Part shown: one piece after another, positions 26,167-36,900 of the stretch
How positions within the stretch are numbered: the first letter of the stretch is position 1
Layout: every line of letters begins with the position of its first letter
Assembly (NCBI RefSeq): GCF_004115975.1
Contig: NZ_SDDZ01000008.1
Coordinates: 62,001 to 126,000 of the forward strand
Length of the DNA: 64,000 nt
Direction: 5' to 3'
Source: Gelidibacter gilvus
GTDB taxonomy: Bacteria; Bacteroidota; Bacteroidia; Flavobacteriales; Flavobacteriaceae
Notes under the pieces: generated by a model
Seen by the model: the letters and a program-made list of their open reading frames with translations, nothing else
Told to the model about the DNA's origin: nothing
The model's database searches: none
Made by a program: the position numbers and the translations under genes

Positions 26167-26882
26167 AGAATGAAATTAAATTAATTGCAAGCTTAGGACA
26201 AAAGAAACAGCGATTAAAACACCGGTTATTTACCGTAGAAGGGAAAAAGACTGTCGCTGAGTTTTTAAAGTCGCATTTTAAGCTCCATCATCTATACGCT
26301 CTCAGTGATGATTATATTTGTCCTCGTGAAAAATTCAGCCTCGTTACGGAAGCTGAACTCAAAAAAATCAGTGCCTTGACGACGCCGCAACAGGTAGTGG
26401 CTGTTTTTGAAATCCCGAATGCAAATGAGATAGTGAGCGATAAATTAATTCTCGCCTTGGATGCCGTACGCGATCCTGGAAATTTAGGGACGATAATTAG
26501 ACTGTGCGATTGGTTTGGAATCGAGCATTTGGTATGCAGTGAAACCACGGTAGATTGCTACAATCCAAAGGTTGTTCAGGCGACCATGGGATCTTTGACA
26601 CGTGTAAACGTCAGTTATCTGAACTTGGAGGAATTTCTAAAAACTTCAACCGTTCAAAAATTTGGTGCTTTTATGGATGGTACAAACATTTATGAAAGTA
26701 CGCTGCCAAAACAAGGTATTTTGATTATGGGCAATGAAGCCAACGGAATCTCTACTGAAATTGAAGCACTTATTGAAAACAGACTGGGCATTCCGCACTT
26801 TAGCGCACATCAAGAGACGGAAAGTTTGAACGTAGCAACGGCAACAGCTATTTTATTGAGTGAGTTTAAGAGGCGGGATTAG
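26157..26882 (+). CDS. TrmH/SpoU-family RNA 2'-O-methyltransferase
   Basis: This 241-residue enzyme has a knotted SPOUT fold and methylates a ribose in rRNA or tRNA with S-adenosylmethionine. The N-terminal 90 residues are an L30e-like substrate-binding domain (GQKKQRLKHRLFTVEGKK). The catalytic motifs are DAVRDPGNLGTIIR near residues 102-115, ILIMGNEANGIS near 185-196, and IPHFSAHQETESLNVATA near 212-229. The exact target (such as 23S G2251 for RlmB) cannot be told. The stop codon TAG is part of the first unit of a 15-unit heptamer array. Confidence 0.92.
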   Translation: MLTKNEIKLIASLGQKKQRLKHRLFTVEGKKTVAEFLKSHFKLHHLYALSDDYICPREKFSLVTEAELKKISALTTPQQVVAVFEIPNANEIVSDKLILALDAVRDPGNLGTIIRLCDWFGIEHLVCSETTVDCYNPKVVQATMGSLTRVNVSYLNLEEFLKTSTVQKFGAFMDGTNIYESTLPKQGILIMGNEANGISTEIEALIENRLGIPHFSAHQETESLNVATATAILLSEFKRRD

Positions 26883-26981
26883 GGATTAGGAATGAGGTAG
26901 GAGGAGTGAGGTATGAGGAGTGAGGTAGGAGGGATTAGTTAGTAGGCATTGGGTATTAGGCATTAGGCATTAGGGATTAGT
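26877..26981 (+). repeat. Heptamer array, nATTAGG family (15 units), beginning in the stop codon of the methyltransferase gene
   Basis: Fifteen uninterrupted 7-bp units run from GATTAGG at 26877 to GATTAGT at 26981, with internal variants such as AATGAGG, TAGGAGG, AGTGAGG and CATTAGG. It is the longest clean array in the window and the reverse complement of the CCTAATn family at 1582 and 15005. Confidence 0.92.
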
Positions 26982-27030
26982 GGATTGATTAAATAATGAA
27001 AATCAGTTAGTTATCCGAGAGTTCTGCGGG

Positions 27031-27058
27031 AAACTAGAAACTTCAAACGAGAAACGCC
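27031..27058 (+). repeat. Heptamer run, AAACnnn family (4 units)
   Basis: AAACTAG, AAACTTC, AAACGAG and AAACGCC are contiguous, 73 bp before the porT stop codon on the opposite strand. Confidence 0.6.
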
Positions 27059-27130
27059 TCTTTTTAGATATTTCTATTAATTTATATCAGTCGGCAATCT
27101 GAGAAAATCTGCGGTATCTGCGGGAAACTT

Positions 27131-27877
27131 TTATTGAAACGTGAAATTCACAAAAACGCCACGTGTTTTCATGGAGGCAATGTTATCGGTCCAAGGGCTT
27201 GTATCCGGATGTTCAACACGATCTCTAACCAATTCATCATTAATTGCGAAAACCCCTCTAATGGATGGGCTAAACTTGAACCACTCCAAATAAAAGTCAA
27301 TTCCAAAACCAACTTCATAAAAAAGCATGCTTTTTTGGGTACGGAACTTACCAGCGCTATTGTCATCACCATCCTGGTTGCTGGACAAATTTAAAGCGGT
27401 AGAAAAACCACCTACAACAAAAGGTTTAAAATTATTGATGCGCTTGGTACTGGCCTTTAATAATAAAGGGAAATGAATATAAGTAGAGTTCACTTCTCTA
27501 ATCAAATCTGAACTATTGAAGGGTTGGCCCCCAAAATAACTCTCATCATATTTTAGCTCTCTTCGGCTAATATAAAGGCCAGGTTCAAAACGAAGGTTGA
27601 AATAATCATTGATTCGGAGATCTCCTACCAGGCCTACATTAAATCCTATATTGGTTTTCACTAAAATATCATGGTAGGCACGATTTTCGTCTACCGTATA
27701 GTAGTCATACTCATATTCAAACTTAAAGTCATAGCTATTAAAGCCTAAAAAATAGCCCCAGGTCAATCGATCCTTATCAAAATTCTCTTGATTTTTAACT
27801 CTCTCTTTCGTGAATAATTGTGCTGATGCCGAATTGCAAATCAGTAAAAATAGAATGATGATGCCAGTTCTTTTCAT
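27131..27877 (-). CDS. porT: PorT/SprT-like outer-membrane barrel protein of the type IX secretion system
   Basis: This 248-residue protein has an N-terminal signal peptide (cleavage likely after CNSASA) and alternating aromatic beta-strands typical of a small outer-membrane barrel. Segments such as FEPGLYISRRELKY and the aromatic C-terminus (FVNFTFQ) support this. Length, motif pattern and the position directly downstream of ubiE agree with PorT (SprT in Flavobacterium), which is needed for type IX secretion. Two other T9SS-related genes are in this window: a cargo protein at 46444 and a plug protein at 50849. A generic PorT-family barrel with another role cannot be excluded. Confidence 0.82.
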   Translation of the reverse strand: MKRTGIIILFLLICNSASAQLFTKERVKNQENFDKDRLTWGYFLGFNSYDFKFEYEYDYYTVDENRAYHDILVKTNIGFNVGLVGDLRINDYFNLRFEPGLYISRRELKYDESYFGGQPFNSSDLIREVNSTYIHFPLLLKASTKRINNFKPFVVGGFSTALNLSSNQDGDDNSAGKFRTQKSMLFYEVGFGIDFYLEWFKFSPSIRGVFAINDELVRDRVEHPDTSPWTDNIASMKTRGVFVNFTFQ

Positions 27878-27909
27878 TGTATTGAGGTTCTAGGTCAATT
27901 AATTTGGGG

Positions 27910-28641
27910 TTATTGCTTGGTTGCCGTATAAATGGTAGCGACGCCAAAGGTTTGAGGTAAATCCTTAACATTAGTAAACCCAATTTGTCTTAAAATATTG
28001 TTTAAGGCTTCACCATAAGGAAAAACAGATGCCGATTCGCTTAAATAAGAATAGGCCACCCGATCTTTTGAAAACACTTTTCCAATGGTTGGTAAAATAT
28101 ATTTAGAATAGAATTTGTAACCTTGTTTGAACGGCGTTTTGATTGGGACAGACGTTTCTAAAATCACAAAAGTTCCGTTGGGTTTTAAAACGCGTAAGAT
28201 TTCGGAAAGTCCTTTCTCTAGGTCTTCAAAATTCCGAACCCCAAAAGCGACGGTAATCGCATCAAAACTGTTGTCCTCAAAAGGGAGGTTTTCAGAATCA
28301 CCCAACGTCATTTTAATCTTGTTGTCTAGCTTCTTATCAGTAATTTTTTTTCTTCCTACCTCAAGCATGCCATCGCTTATGTCCAACCCGATGATTTCCT
28401 CTGCATCTGTTTCTGCCAGATTAATGGCTAAATCTCCAGTTCCAGTAGCAATATCGAGGATGCGTTTGGGTTGGGTTTTTGCAATAATAGCCACAACTTT
28501 TTTCCGCCATTTTACGTCAATTCCAAATGAAATGACGCGGTTAAGGCCATCGTATTCCTTAGAGATAGTGTCAAACATTTTGGTCACTTGTTCCTTCTTG
28601 TTCAACTGACTATCCTTGTATGGTTTTACTTTTTCAGACAT
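27910..28641 (-). CDS. ubiE: Demethylmenaquinone / benzoquinol C-methyltransferase
   Basis: This 243-residue SAM-dependent methyltransferase carries out the last step of menaquinone synthesis. The N-terminal [17 protein letters not shown] is the UbiE signature, the SAM motif is [13 protein letters not shown] near residues 60-72, and [20 protein letters not shown] and [18 protein letters not shown] are the later conserved parts. In this respiratory chain menaquinone is the electron acceptor of NQR, encoded at 52-58 kb. PorT follows 32 bp downstream, so the two are probably one transcript. Confidence 0.95.
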   Translation of the reverse strand: MSEKVKPYKDSQLNKKEQVTKMFDTISKEYDGLNRVISFGIDVKWRKKVVAIIAKTQPKRILDIATGTGDLAINLAETDAEEIIGLDISDGMLEVGRKKITDKKLDNKIKMTLGDSENLPFEDNSFDAITVAFGVRNFEDLEKGLSEILRVLKPNGTFVILETSVPIKTPFKQGYKFYSKYILPTIGKVFSKDRVAYSYLSESASVFPYGEALNNILRQIGFTNVKDLPQTFGVATIYTATKQ

Positions 28642-28654
28642 TGCAATATTTTTG

Positions 28655-28662
28655 GCAAAACT
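28655..28662 (-). promoter_or_regulatory. Bacteroidota -7 element of ubiE-porT
   Basis: The minus strand reads TAGTTTTG, an exact TAnnTTTG match 14 bp upstream of the ATG. A TTG lies 25 bases further upstream, slightly beyond the usual spacing. Confidence 0.5.
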
Positions 28663-28817
28663 ACATATTTTTTCAATGGAAATTTGTCAATATGATGTGA
28701 AAAGCTAAAAAATGTTAGGGATTCTCAATGCTGTAAGATGGCGCTAAATAGTTTATTTTGAATTCAAAGAAATCCATTATATCCTTTCTAAATTAAATAG
28801 GAGACTGTTAAATAACT

Positions 28818-28825
28818 TATATTTG
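28818..28825 (+). promoter_or_regulatory. Bacteroidota -7 element of trkA-trkH
   Basis: TATATTTG matches TAnnTTTG exactly, 27 bp upstream of the trkA ATG. Confidence 0.5.
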
Positions 28826-28851
28826 TATCACTTTTTGAATAGCTGTATTAA

Positions 28852-30201
28852 ATGAAAATAATCATTTCAGGTGCTGGTGAAGTTGGATTTCATTTGGCGA
28901 AATTACTATCCTATGAATCCCAGGAAATTACTTTAATAGATACGAAAAAGGAAAGTTTGGTATATGCCATTGACCATTTGGATATCAGGGTGATCAAAGG
29001 CGACACCACTTCCATTGGTGTTTTAAAGGATGCCAGAGTTGAAAATTCAGATTTGTTTATAGCCGTAACTTCTTCAGAAACCACAAATATTACGGCATGC
29101 GTGCTGGCGAAAGAACTTGGAGCTAGACGCACCATTGCACGAATCTCCAATACAGAGTTTATTGATCAGAAAGATAACTTTGGTTTCTCAAAATTTGGGA
29201 TTGACGAGTTGATTTCGCCGGAGTCCTTAGCCGCTGGAGAGATAGAACTGCTTTTAAATCAGTATGGTTTTGATGACGGCTACGAATTTGAGCAAGGCGC
29301 CTTGACCATGTTGAGCTTAAGGTTGTCCAAAACCGCAGCTTTTGTGGGTAAGACAGTTCAGGAGGCTGCAGAAGTGTTTCCCCAACTTCATTTTGTACCC
29401 ATCGCCATTCAGCGGTTTGGAACCCAATACACTATAATTCCGCGTGGCGATACCGAGTTTAAGGAAGGTGATAAGGTGATTTTTGTGACCTCAAAAGGTG
29501 GGAGCGAGGAATTGTTCGAACTCTCTGGAAAAATGAGGTTAGATGTTAAAAACGTAATGATTCTTGGGGGCAGTAAAATTGGTCATAAAACCGCCAAGGA
29601 TTTATGCGCTTCCAATTTCAACGTCAAGTTGATTGAAAGTGATAAGGACGTGGCCTTTGAGTTGGCTGACGATATGCCCAAGGTGTTGATCATCAATGGC
29701 GATGGGCGTAACGTGGACCTTTTGGAGGAAGAAAATATTGGCAGTATGGATGCTTTTATTGCAGTAACCGGAAATTCGGAAACCAACATCATGTCTTGTT
29801 TGGTGGCGAAATCTAAAGGCGTAAAAAAAACCATTGCCCTAGTAGAAAACATGGATTATTATCAGATTTCCGAATCTATTGGGATTGATACCTTGATCAA
29901 TAAAAAACTTTTGGCGGCCAATAATATTTTTAGATATATCCGTAAAGGAGAAGTGGTAGCAATGACCAAGCTCAATAATATGAATGCTGAGCTGCTCGAA
30001 TTTGAAGTTAAAAACAGATCTAAAATCACAGAAAAAATGATAAAAGATCTCGAATTCCCGCGCTCTGCGATTATCGGTGGCATCATAAGACATGGCAAAG
30101 GGATTATCCCTTTAGGGGACTTTAAAGTACAGGGTGGGGATAGAGTGGTGGTTTGCTGTTTGCCAAAGGCGATAACCGAAGTAGAGAAATTATTCTTTTA
30201 A
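28852..30201 (+). CDS. trkA: Trk potassium transporter NAD-binding subunit
   Basis: This 449-residue cytoplasmic subunit gates the TrkH channel in response to nucleotides. It has two RCK units. The first Rossmann motif is ISGAGEVGFHLAKLL (residues 4-18) with the ribose-binding acidic residue in LIDTK. The second is MILGGSKIGHKTAKDL near residue 227 with LIESDK. Each is followed by an RCK-C domain, the last one containing GGDRVVVCCLP at the C-terminus. It is followed 88 bp later by trkH and should be co-transcribed with it. Confidence 0.95.
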   Translation: MKIIISGAGEVGFHLAKLLSYESQEITLIDTKKESLVYAIDHLDIRVIKGDTTSIGVLKDARVENSDLFIAVTSSETTNITACVLAKELGARRTIARISNTEFIDQKDNFGFSKFGIDELISPESLAAGEIELLLNQYGFDDGYEFEQGALTMLSLRLSKTAAFVGKTVQEAAEVFPQLHFVPIAIQRFGTQYTIIPRGDTEFKEGDKVIFVTSKGGSEELFELSGKMRLDVKNVMILGGSKIGHKTAKDLCASNFNVKLIESDKDVAFELADDMPKVLIINGDGRNVDLLEEENIGSMDAFIAVTGNSETNIMSCLVAKSKGVKKTIALVENMDYYQISESIGIDTLINKKLLAANNIFRYIRKGEVVAMTKLNNMNAELLEFEVKNRSKITEKMIKDLEFPRSAIIGGIIRHGKGIIPLGDFKVQGGDRVVVCCLPKAITEVEKLFF

Positions 30202-30289
30202 AAACATAAAATGTTCGAAAACAATCTTGAATGATTAAGGCGCATCATAAAAAACAGCTTTGAATCCTTATGAATTTGTGTGAAATGCT

Positions 30290-31783
30290 ATGAAAATCAA
30301 CTACCAAATCGTTTTTTATTTTTTTGGATTGTTATTGCTGTTCAATGGCGGGTTTATGCTTTTGGCCACTTTAGTCAGTCTTATATATGATGATGGTGTT
30401 ACTTTAAAACTTTTTCTTTCTGGGCTTGCCGTCCTGTTGATTGGCATTGTTTTGATGATGGCCACCAAAAAGCACAGTAAGGAAATGAACAAACGCGAAG
30501 GCTATATGGTGGTGACCTTTGGTTGGGTTGTCATGGCCATTTCCGGTGCTTTACCTTATATGGTCACCGACGTCATTCCGAGTTTTACAAGTGCTTTTTT
30601 TGAGACCATGTCCGGATATACCACTACTGGAGCTACCATAATAAATGATATTGAGGCCGTGCCAAAAGGTGTTTTATTTTGGAGAAGTACAACCCACTGG
30701 ATTGGCGGGATGGGAATTATTGTTTTGGCAATTGCCATCTTGCCCTTATTGGGCATTGGCGGAATGCAATTGTTTGCTGCAGAAGCACCAGGTCCAAGTG
30801 CTGATAAATTACATCCTCGTATTACGGATACTGCAAAGCGATTATGGTTAATTTATTTTGGTTACACCGCAGCAGAGACCATATTGTTAAAGGCGGCAGG
30901 GATGTCCTTTTTTGACGCTATCAATCACGCCATGAGCACCTTGTCTACGGGGGGCTTTTCTACAAAAAATGCGAGTGTTGCTTATTGGAACGATATGCCA
31001 CTTATCCAATATATTATCATCACTTTTATGTTTTTGGCCGGAACAAACTTTGTTTTGAGTTATTATGCTTTCAAAGGAAAAGTTCAAAAAGCGTTAAGCG
31101 ATGAGGAGCTCCGTTGGTATTTCAGGTTCATTGCAACGTTTACGATTATTTCGGCACTGATCATCTATTTTAGAGCAGATTTGTCGCTTTCTACAATTGA
31201 GCATCCAATGGTTTGGGGGAAGGCTGAAAGTGCTTTTAGACATGCTTTGTTTCAAGTTGTAACCGTCATTACCACAACAGGTTTCATTACTGCTGATTAT
31301 ACATTATGGACACCATTTTTGATGATATTATTTTTTGGGATTATGTTTTTGGGTGGCTCTGCCGGAAGTACTTCAGGGGGTGTCAAAGTGATGCGCCATC
31401 TGATCTTGATAAAAAACGGATTTTTGGAATTTAAACGGGCAATCCATCCTAATGCAGTGTTACCAGTACGTTATAATTCAAAAGCTATAACAGGACAGGT
31501 AGTGTACAATATACTCGGATTTTTTATTCTCTACATGATTTCCTTTATAGTGGGTGCCTTGGTGTTTTCAATGTTCGAGATTGATTTTAAGTCTGCTATA
31601 GGCTTGTCGGCATCTGCTTTGGGCAATATTGGACCGGCTTTAGGTAGTTTTGGTCCAGTAAATAATTATGCGTCATTACCACCGTTAGCGCAGTGGTGGG
31701 CTTCATTTTTAATGCTCATTGGACGTTTGGAACTGTTTACCGTATTGATTTTATTGACGCCTTTCTTTTGGAGAAATAGGTAA
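30290..31783 (+). CDS. trkH: Trk potassium uptake channel subunit
   Basis: This 497-residue inner-membrane protein imports K+. It has about ten to twelve hydrophobic helices and four pore loops. Recognisable selectivity-filter regions include MSGYTTTGATI near residue 106, LSTGGFSTKNA near residue 220, TTTGFITADY near residue 330 and SALGNIGPALG near residue 445, each with the filter glycine. The long segment GGSAGSTSGGVKVMRHLI after the third pore is typical of TrkH and carries the intramembrane gating loop. The partner TrkA is encoded upstream. Na+ circulation by NQR could supply part of the driving force indirectly. Confidence 0.95.
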   Translation: MKINYQIVFYFFGLLLLFNGGFMLLATLVSLIYDDGVTLKLFLSGLAVLLIGIVLMMATKKHSKEMNKREGYMVVTFGWVVMAISGALPYMVTDVIPSFTSAFFETMSGYTTTGATIINDIEAVPKGVLFWRSTTHWIGGMGIIVLAIAILPLLGIGGMQLFAAEAPGPSADKLHPRITDTAKRLWLIYFGYTAAETILLKAAGMSFFDAINHAMSTLSTGGFSTKNASVAYWNDMPLIQYIIITFMFLAGTNFVLSYYAFKGKVQKALSDEELRWYFRFIATFTIISALIIYFRADLSLSTIEHPMVWGKAESAFRHALFQVVTVITTTGFITADYTLWTPFLMILFFGIMFLGGSAGSTSGGVKVMRHLILIKNGFLEFKRAIHPNAVLPVRYNSKAITGQVVYNILGFFILYMISFIVGALVFSMFEIDFKSAIGLSASALGNIGPALGSFGPVNNYASLPPLAQWWASFLMLIGRLELFTVLILLTPFFWRNR

Positions 31784-32074
31784 ATCAGGGAAGTTTTAGA
31801 TTAATCCAAATCAACTCTTGCACCATTTTTAAAATGCTCTACCCACTAATCTATCAATCTTATATACGTACCTTTTTACTCCATAACTCAAGATGTTGTT
31901 TGGGCGCTTAGTGATGTATTATTAAAATTTCTTTGTGGATTAACTTTTTATCTGTGGAAATTGGCATGACAACTCTTTTTTCCGGCAGAATCAGATGCTG
32001 GTTTGTAGGATTAATCTAATTGACCCAAGGTTTAAGGTATGGATAAATAGACTTATTTGACTTTCATAATTTAG

Positions 32075-32242
32075 GTGAATTATCTAATCGAACCCATAAT
32101 TCAAAAGTTAGATTGCGCTATTAGAAGTGGCTATCTGGATTGGTATTGCTACAGTTCCACCGTAAAGAAGGGTGTGGTTGCCATTTTTATTTTTCCAATG
32201 GAAAATCTTACTCCTGATTTAATCAAGAATATTAGTAAGTAA
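32075..32242 (+). pseudogene. Possible decayed ORF (55 codons, GTG start)
   Basis: An open frame from a GTG after a TAG stop reads as ordinary protein-like sequence, including KLDCAIRSGYLDWYCYSS and ENLTPDLIKNISK. It has no match I can name. No promoter or ribosome signal is evident. It may be the remaining end of a lost gene or simply chance. Confidence 0.25.
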
Positions 32243-32266
32243 CCGCCGAAGGCAATAATTGAAAAA

Positions 32267-32294
32267 GGAGCTAAGAAAATATTTTCTTAACTCC
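32267..32294 (-). terminator. Terminator of the first susC-susD operon
   Basis: GGAG-C-TAAGAAAAT and ATTTTCTTA-A-CTCC form an almost perfect 14-bp stem with A runs on the left and T runs on the right, so it can work in both directions. Confidence 0.75.
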
Positions 32295-32360
32295 TTTTTG
32301 TATGTGTTATTCTTGAATGTGAATAACTGTAATTTCACTTAGATCTTAACGGATGACGGA

Positions 32361-33896
32361 CTAATCAATCAACTCGTTATTATCTGTTTCTCTTTGTGGC
32401 GTTTTCCAAGTCCATTTGTTTTTTTCGTCAGGTCCAATTGTTACAGCTAGAGATGGCAAGAAGTTCCCTCCATCGTCTACACCATGTCGTACGATAGGAT
32501 CATTCCAACGCTTATAATCAAACCAGTCAAAACCTTCGCCCCATAATTCTATAGCACGGTATTTTTTAATCTCTGTTAACAAATCGCTTCCTGTAGCAGT
32601 AACCGTATAATCTGGATCTCTACCAGAACTTGCCGTCAACTCTTCAAGTAGCTCAGCAATTCTTGGGTCTTGAGAATTTATAAAATATCTTGCTTCCGCT
32701 TCTATTAAATACATCTCTGATGAGCGGAAATGATTTAGATTTCCTACCCCTGGCATATCATTTGCATCCACTTTAAATTGCATATGTGCAAATATGGTGG
32801 CGTTACTTTTAATTTCTGGGTAGCGACTACGAGCATTGCTAATTAGATCAGCGCCCGCGGCACCAGTCGCAGCATTAAAGGAAAATCCTTCTGGATTAAG
32901 AAATAAATCTTTACGAATATCTGTATCAGGTATTTGATCATATAATTCTTTACTGATCCGTTTTGGATAAGTTCTAACCGCACTTGCCGAAGAGTTATAT
33001 GCCATATATGCAAAGTATGAATAGAAATATAAAGTTTCATCCAAAGCGCCATAACTACTCCAAATCCATTCTTTGTTAGGATTAGAAAAACCAGCTTTAT
33101 ATTCTGATACACTCATCAAGGCGTGATTTACTCTAGCCGCTTCGGCATGAGTCATCGCTTTTGGATAATCTTCCCTAGTTATAGCTGCACGGGCATAAAC
33201 GGCATGGGTAACACTCTTGTCGATTTCAAAATTGGTGCCTGCAGGACGCGTATAGCCTGAAGCATCAAATAATGAGAGTGCAAGATCTAAATCTACATAA
33301 ATTTGAGCATATACGTCTCCTAAAGAAGCAAGCGGCATAGGATCATTTGTAGGTTCTAGACGAAGAACAAGTGCTTTAGTAGCACCGTTGTTTGAGTCAC
33401 TCCAACGATTACCGTAAATCTGAGATAACATGGTATAGCTGTAAGCTCTATAGGTAAGTGCTTGCGCTTTAATATAATCTCTCTCGGTTTGAGGGCCTGC
33501 AGAACCATCTATATTATGAATAATTTCATTGGCATTCGCGATTAATTTATAGTAATAATGCCATGGATAATAGTTGTAAACGCTTGTCACATTCTCATGG
33601 TAATCACTATTAATTATGGAAGCCCATCCTGGAAGCGCTACCACAAAATCATTACCTGGATAATTCCCATAGTACATTTTAATAGTGCCTTCCCCATTAA
33701 AACCTTGGGAACCTAAATGTTGGTTTGTCATGATTCTCGCTATCCCATTGATGGCGAGTTTAGCATTTGCTGTCGATTCAAAGACCGTTTCAACTCCAGT
33801 GGAGTCGGTTGGTGCAGTTTCAAGGAAGTCATCACTACATGATGTTAATAGCAATACTCCTGATAAGGTGATATATTTTAATATATTAAGTTTCAT
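32361..33896 (-). CDS. SusD/RagB-family nutrient-binding outer-membrane lipoprotein (first pair)
   Basis: This 511-residue surface lipoprotein starts with a signal peptide ending in the lipobox LLTSC near residue 19. It has the SusD fold: a helical TPR-like scaffold in the N-terminal half (ANEIIHNIDG, AQALTYRAYSYTMLSQIYG) and the conserved RSSEMYLIEAEARYF segment near residue 400. The ending includes ELWGEGFDWFDYKRW near residue 460, which is highly characteristic. It caps the SusC transporter encoded 12 bp upstream and captures its substrate. No carbohydrate enzyme is encoded nearby, so the ligand (glycan or peptide) cannot be inferred. Confidence 0.95.
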   Translation of the reverse strand: MKLNILKYITLSGVLLLTSCSDDFLETAPTDSTGVETVFESTANAKLAINGIARIMTNQHLGSQGFNGEGTIKMYYGNYPGNDFVVALPGWASIINSDYHENVTSVYNYYPWHYYYKLIANANEIIHNIDGSAGPQTERDYIKAQALTYRAYSYTMLSQIYGNRWSDSNNGATKALVLRLEPTNDPMPLASLGDVYAQIYVDLDLALSLFDASGYTRPAGTNFEIDKSVTHAVYARAAITREDYPKAMTHAEAARVNHALMSVSEYKAGFSNPNKEWIWSSYGALDETLYFYSYFAYMAYNSSASAVRTYPKRISKELYDQIPDTDIRKDLFLNPEGFSFNAATGAAGADLISNARSRYPEIKSNATIFAHMQFKVDANDMPGVGNLNHFRSSEMYLIEAEARYFINSQDPRIAELLEELTASSGRDPDYTVTATGSDLLTEIKKYRAIELWGEGFDWFDYKRWNDPIVRHGVDDGGNFLPSLAVTIGPDEKNKWTWKTPQRETDNNELID

Positions 33897-33908
33897 AAAT
33901 GTGTTTTT

Positions 33909-36900
33909 TTACAGTCCAACATTAACTCCAAAAGTGAATATTCTCGGGGTAACAAAAGCGTTCACGCTACTTCCTGCGAACGATTGTTGAGGGTTCATAC
34001 CTTTGAGTTTTGTAAAGGTTGCTAAGTTTTCTACTCCAACAGAAAAGTTCATTGATTTTAAAGTCATTTTATCGACAATTTGTCTTGGAAGTTTATAGCT
34101 CAAATTGATGTTTTTGATTACTAAATAAGAACCATCTTGTAAGAATCTGTTAGAAGTGGCATTATTATAAGAACTTCTTGAAAAGTCAACTACTGGGGTT
34201 CCTTTAGGGTCAATTCTGTTTGTAGAGGTATCTGTCATACCATCTGGTACGCCGTTCCACGATTTTAGAATATCAACATGCAGAGCACTTGGTGCGCCAG
34301 ATATAGCCATTAAAGAGGAGTAAGAGCTGTCATAAGTCTTACCTCCTATACTATAGGTAAACAAACCACTCAAACTAAAGTTTTTCCACCCTATTTCAGT
34401 ATTGAAACTTCCAAAGACATCAGGAATGGCACTACCAGACCAATCTCTTATACCATAAGTTGTATTAGTGGTATAGTATTCTCCATTAATCTCTGTTAAA
34501 AAATTAGCTGGAATTGGATCAGCCTCAGGGTTAGATCCATTTACATTATAAATTTCTGTATCCGGTTTATATAGCGCATTTCCAGTCATTTGATCCACTC
34601 CGACAAACTGATATGTATAGAAGTCATAGATACTGCGGCCTTCCATGCGTTTAAAATTACCACTAATCAATCCATTTTCACGATTCTCTTCTGGTAATCT
34701 AACAATCTTATTTTTCATAAAAGTTGCATTTGCACCTACTTTCCAGCGCCAATCTTGGTTGCGGACTACGTCTACATCAAAGGTAAGTTCCAAACCACTA
34801 TTAGAGATGGTTCCAATATTTTTGGTAATTGTAGATGTTGCTGATCCCGTTGAGGTAGAACCTGAAGAGAGTGGCAAATTAATATCAAATAATAAGTTGT
34901 CTGAACGTTTGTCAAAATACTCAATAATAAAGTTTACTCTGTCAAATGCACGGCCTTCTAATGCAGCGCCAATTGAGGAAGAAGTTTCCCACATTAAATC
35001 TTCCGCTCCATTTTGTTCTTTGTAAAGTGCGGCTAAATTTGCGTTTTGTGCGATATTATATAATGCATGATAGGCATATTTTCCAGCCCCCATATCACTT
35101 CCAACTTGACCATAGGAAGCTCTTAATTTAAGATCATCAATTGACTCTACGTTAAAGAAATCCTCTTTAGATATAATCCAGCTTGCACCAACTGACCAAA
35201 AATTTCCCCAACGTTTTTGTTTAGAGAATTTAGAAGAGCCATCACGTCTAAAGGAAGCTTCACCATAATATTTATTATTAAAGTTGTATTTAGCTCTACT
35301 AAAATACCCTTCGGTTGTATAAGTTACTCCGTAATCATATAACTGGGTAATTTCAGTGAAATTTATTAAATCTTCTTTGCCAGCAAAGGTTTCGGTAGTT
35401 TTATACCCATATAAATAATTGTAATTGTCATAGAAACTTTCGTGACCAGCAATTACCTCAACGTTATGGTCACCAAAACTTCTGCCCCAATTCAATATTT
35501 GCTGAGCCGTATAGTTTTTATATCTATAGATACTTCTCGAGGCTCTACCTCCGTTTCCTGCACCGTCACCAATAATAGCATTGTTATAGCTTTGGTTTTC
35601 TTCGTTTCGTACGTTCAAGTCGCCACGAATTGTAAAAGTAAAGTCGCTTAAAAAATTAAAATCAGCAAATACCTGTCCATGAAGGGTGTTTCTAAAAGAA
35701 CTTTGACTGTTCAATTCGTTCTCCCAAACCGTATGCCTTCCAACATATTGACCTCTTGTGTTTTCTCCTCCATCATATAATTTGTTTCCTTGCTCATCTA
35801 AAAGATACTCTCCCGTAACTGGATCGTGCAAATGTACAGGGTATATTGGTGCAATGTTTCTTGCATACATAAATGGATTTACAAATGAAGCAGAGCTTCC
35901 AGTTGTGGCTGAAAGAGAACTAGATTTTTGATGAGATCCGTCTAGACTTAAACCATATTTCAACCAATCATTTGGTCTATAATCGGCATTCATTCTCGCA
36001 GTAAAACGATCGAAGTCCGATTTTTTTATGTAGCCATCTTCACTCAAGTATCCCGCAGAATAATATATCCCACCTTTATCGTTAGAATTTCTTGCGTTAA
36101 CATTATATTCTTGACGATATCCAACACGTTCAATACCATCATACCAGTTTAAATCACCGGCATAACCTGGAAGTATTTGAGCATTTGGGTTTAATTTTCC
36201 ATCAGCAGTATACAATTGATCTTTAGGAACATTATAGATGTTTAGTTTTAAGCTCTCATCAAAAAGATTTCCGGAAGCTAAAGCATTGGCTTCTGATACA
36301 GTTAAGGTTGGTCTGTCGGTCAAAAGTGCATTTCTATAGCCTTTCCACATCGTTTCCATAAAATCGTCTGGACCTATTCGATCATATTCAGGGATTCCAC
36401 GATTAAAGAACCCTTGTTTTACAGATAAATTCATGTTGCTTTCTCCTTTTCCACTTTTGGTTTGAATCATTACGACCCCGTTAGAAGCGCGGTTACCATA
36501 TAGTGTTGAAGCAGAGGCGTCTTTTAAAACAGACATACTTTCGATATCCGATGGGTTTATGTCCGATAAATTCCCCCCAAAAGGCACACCATCAACAACA
36601 ATTAGAGGTGAATTACTTCCATTGATTGTGGTAAAACCACGGATGCGAATGGAGACACCATCACCTGGTTGTCCAGAAGTATTGTTAACTTGTATTCCTG
36701 CTGCTGAACCTTCTAAAGCAGCTGCGGCATTACTAACAGGTCTTATTGCTATCGCTTCAGATTTTACTGATGAAATAGAGCCAGTAATAGATTCTTTACT
36801 AGCTGTTCCATAAGCAACTACCACTACTTCATCTAATAAACTATTGTCGATACTTAACTCAATTAAGTAATTGTCTTTAGAATCGATAGTGATAGTTTGA

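Larger units (their letters stand above)
31784..32360. other. 577-bp gap between trkH and the first susD
   Basis: The gap holds a possible 55-codon ORF remnant (32075-32242) and the susD terminator (32267-32294). No promoter, array or RNA gene was recognised in the first 280 bp. Confidence 0.6.

Noticed and set aside
28127-28609. 160-codon plus-strand ORF opposite ubiE
   Set aside because: It is an antisense shadow. The ubiE frame carries clear methyltransferase motifs.
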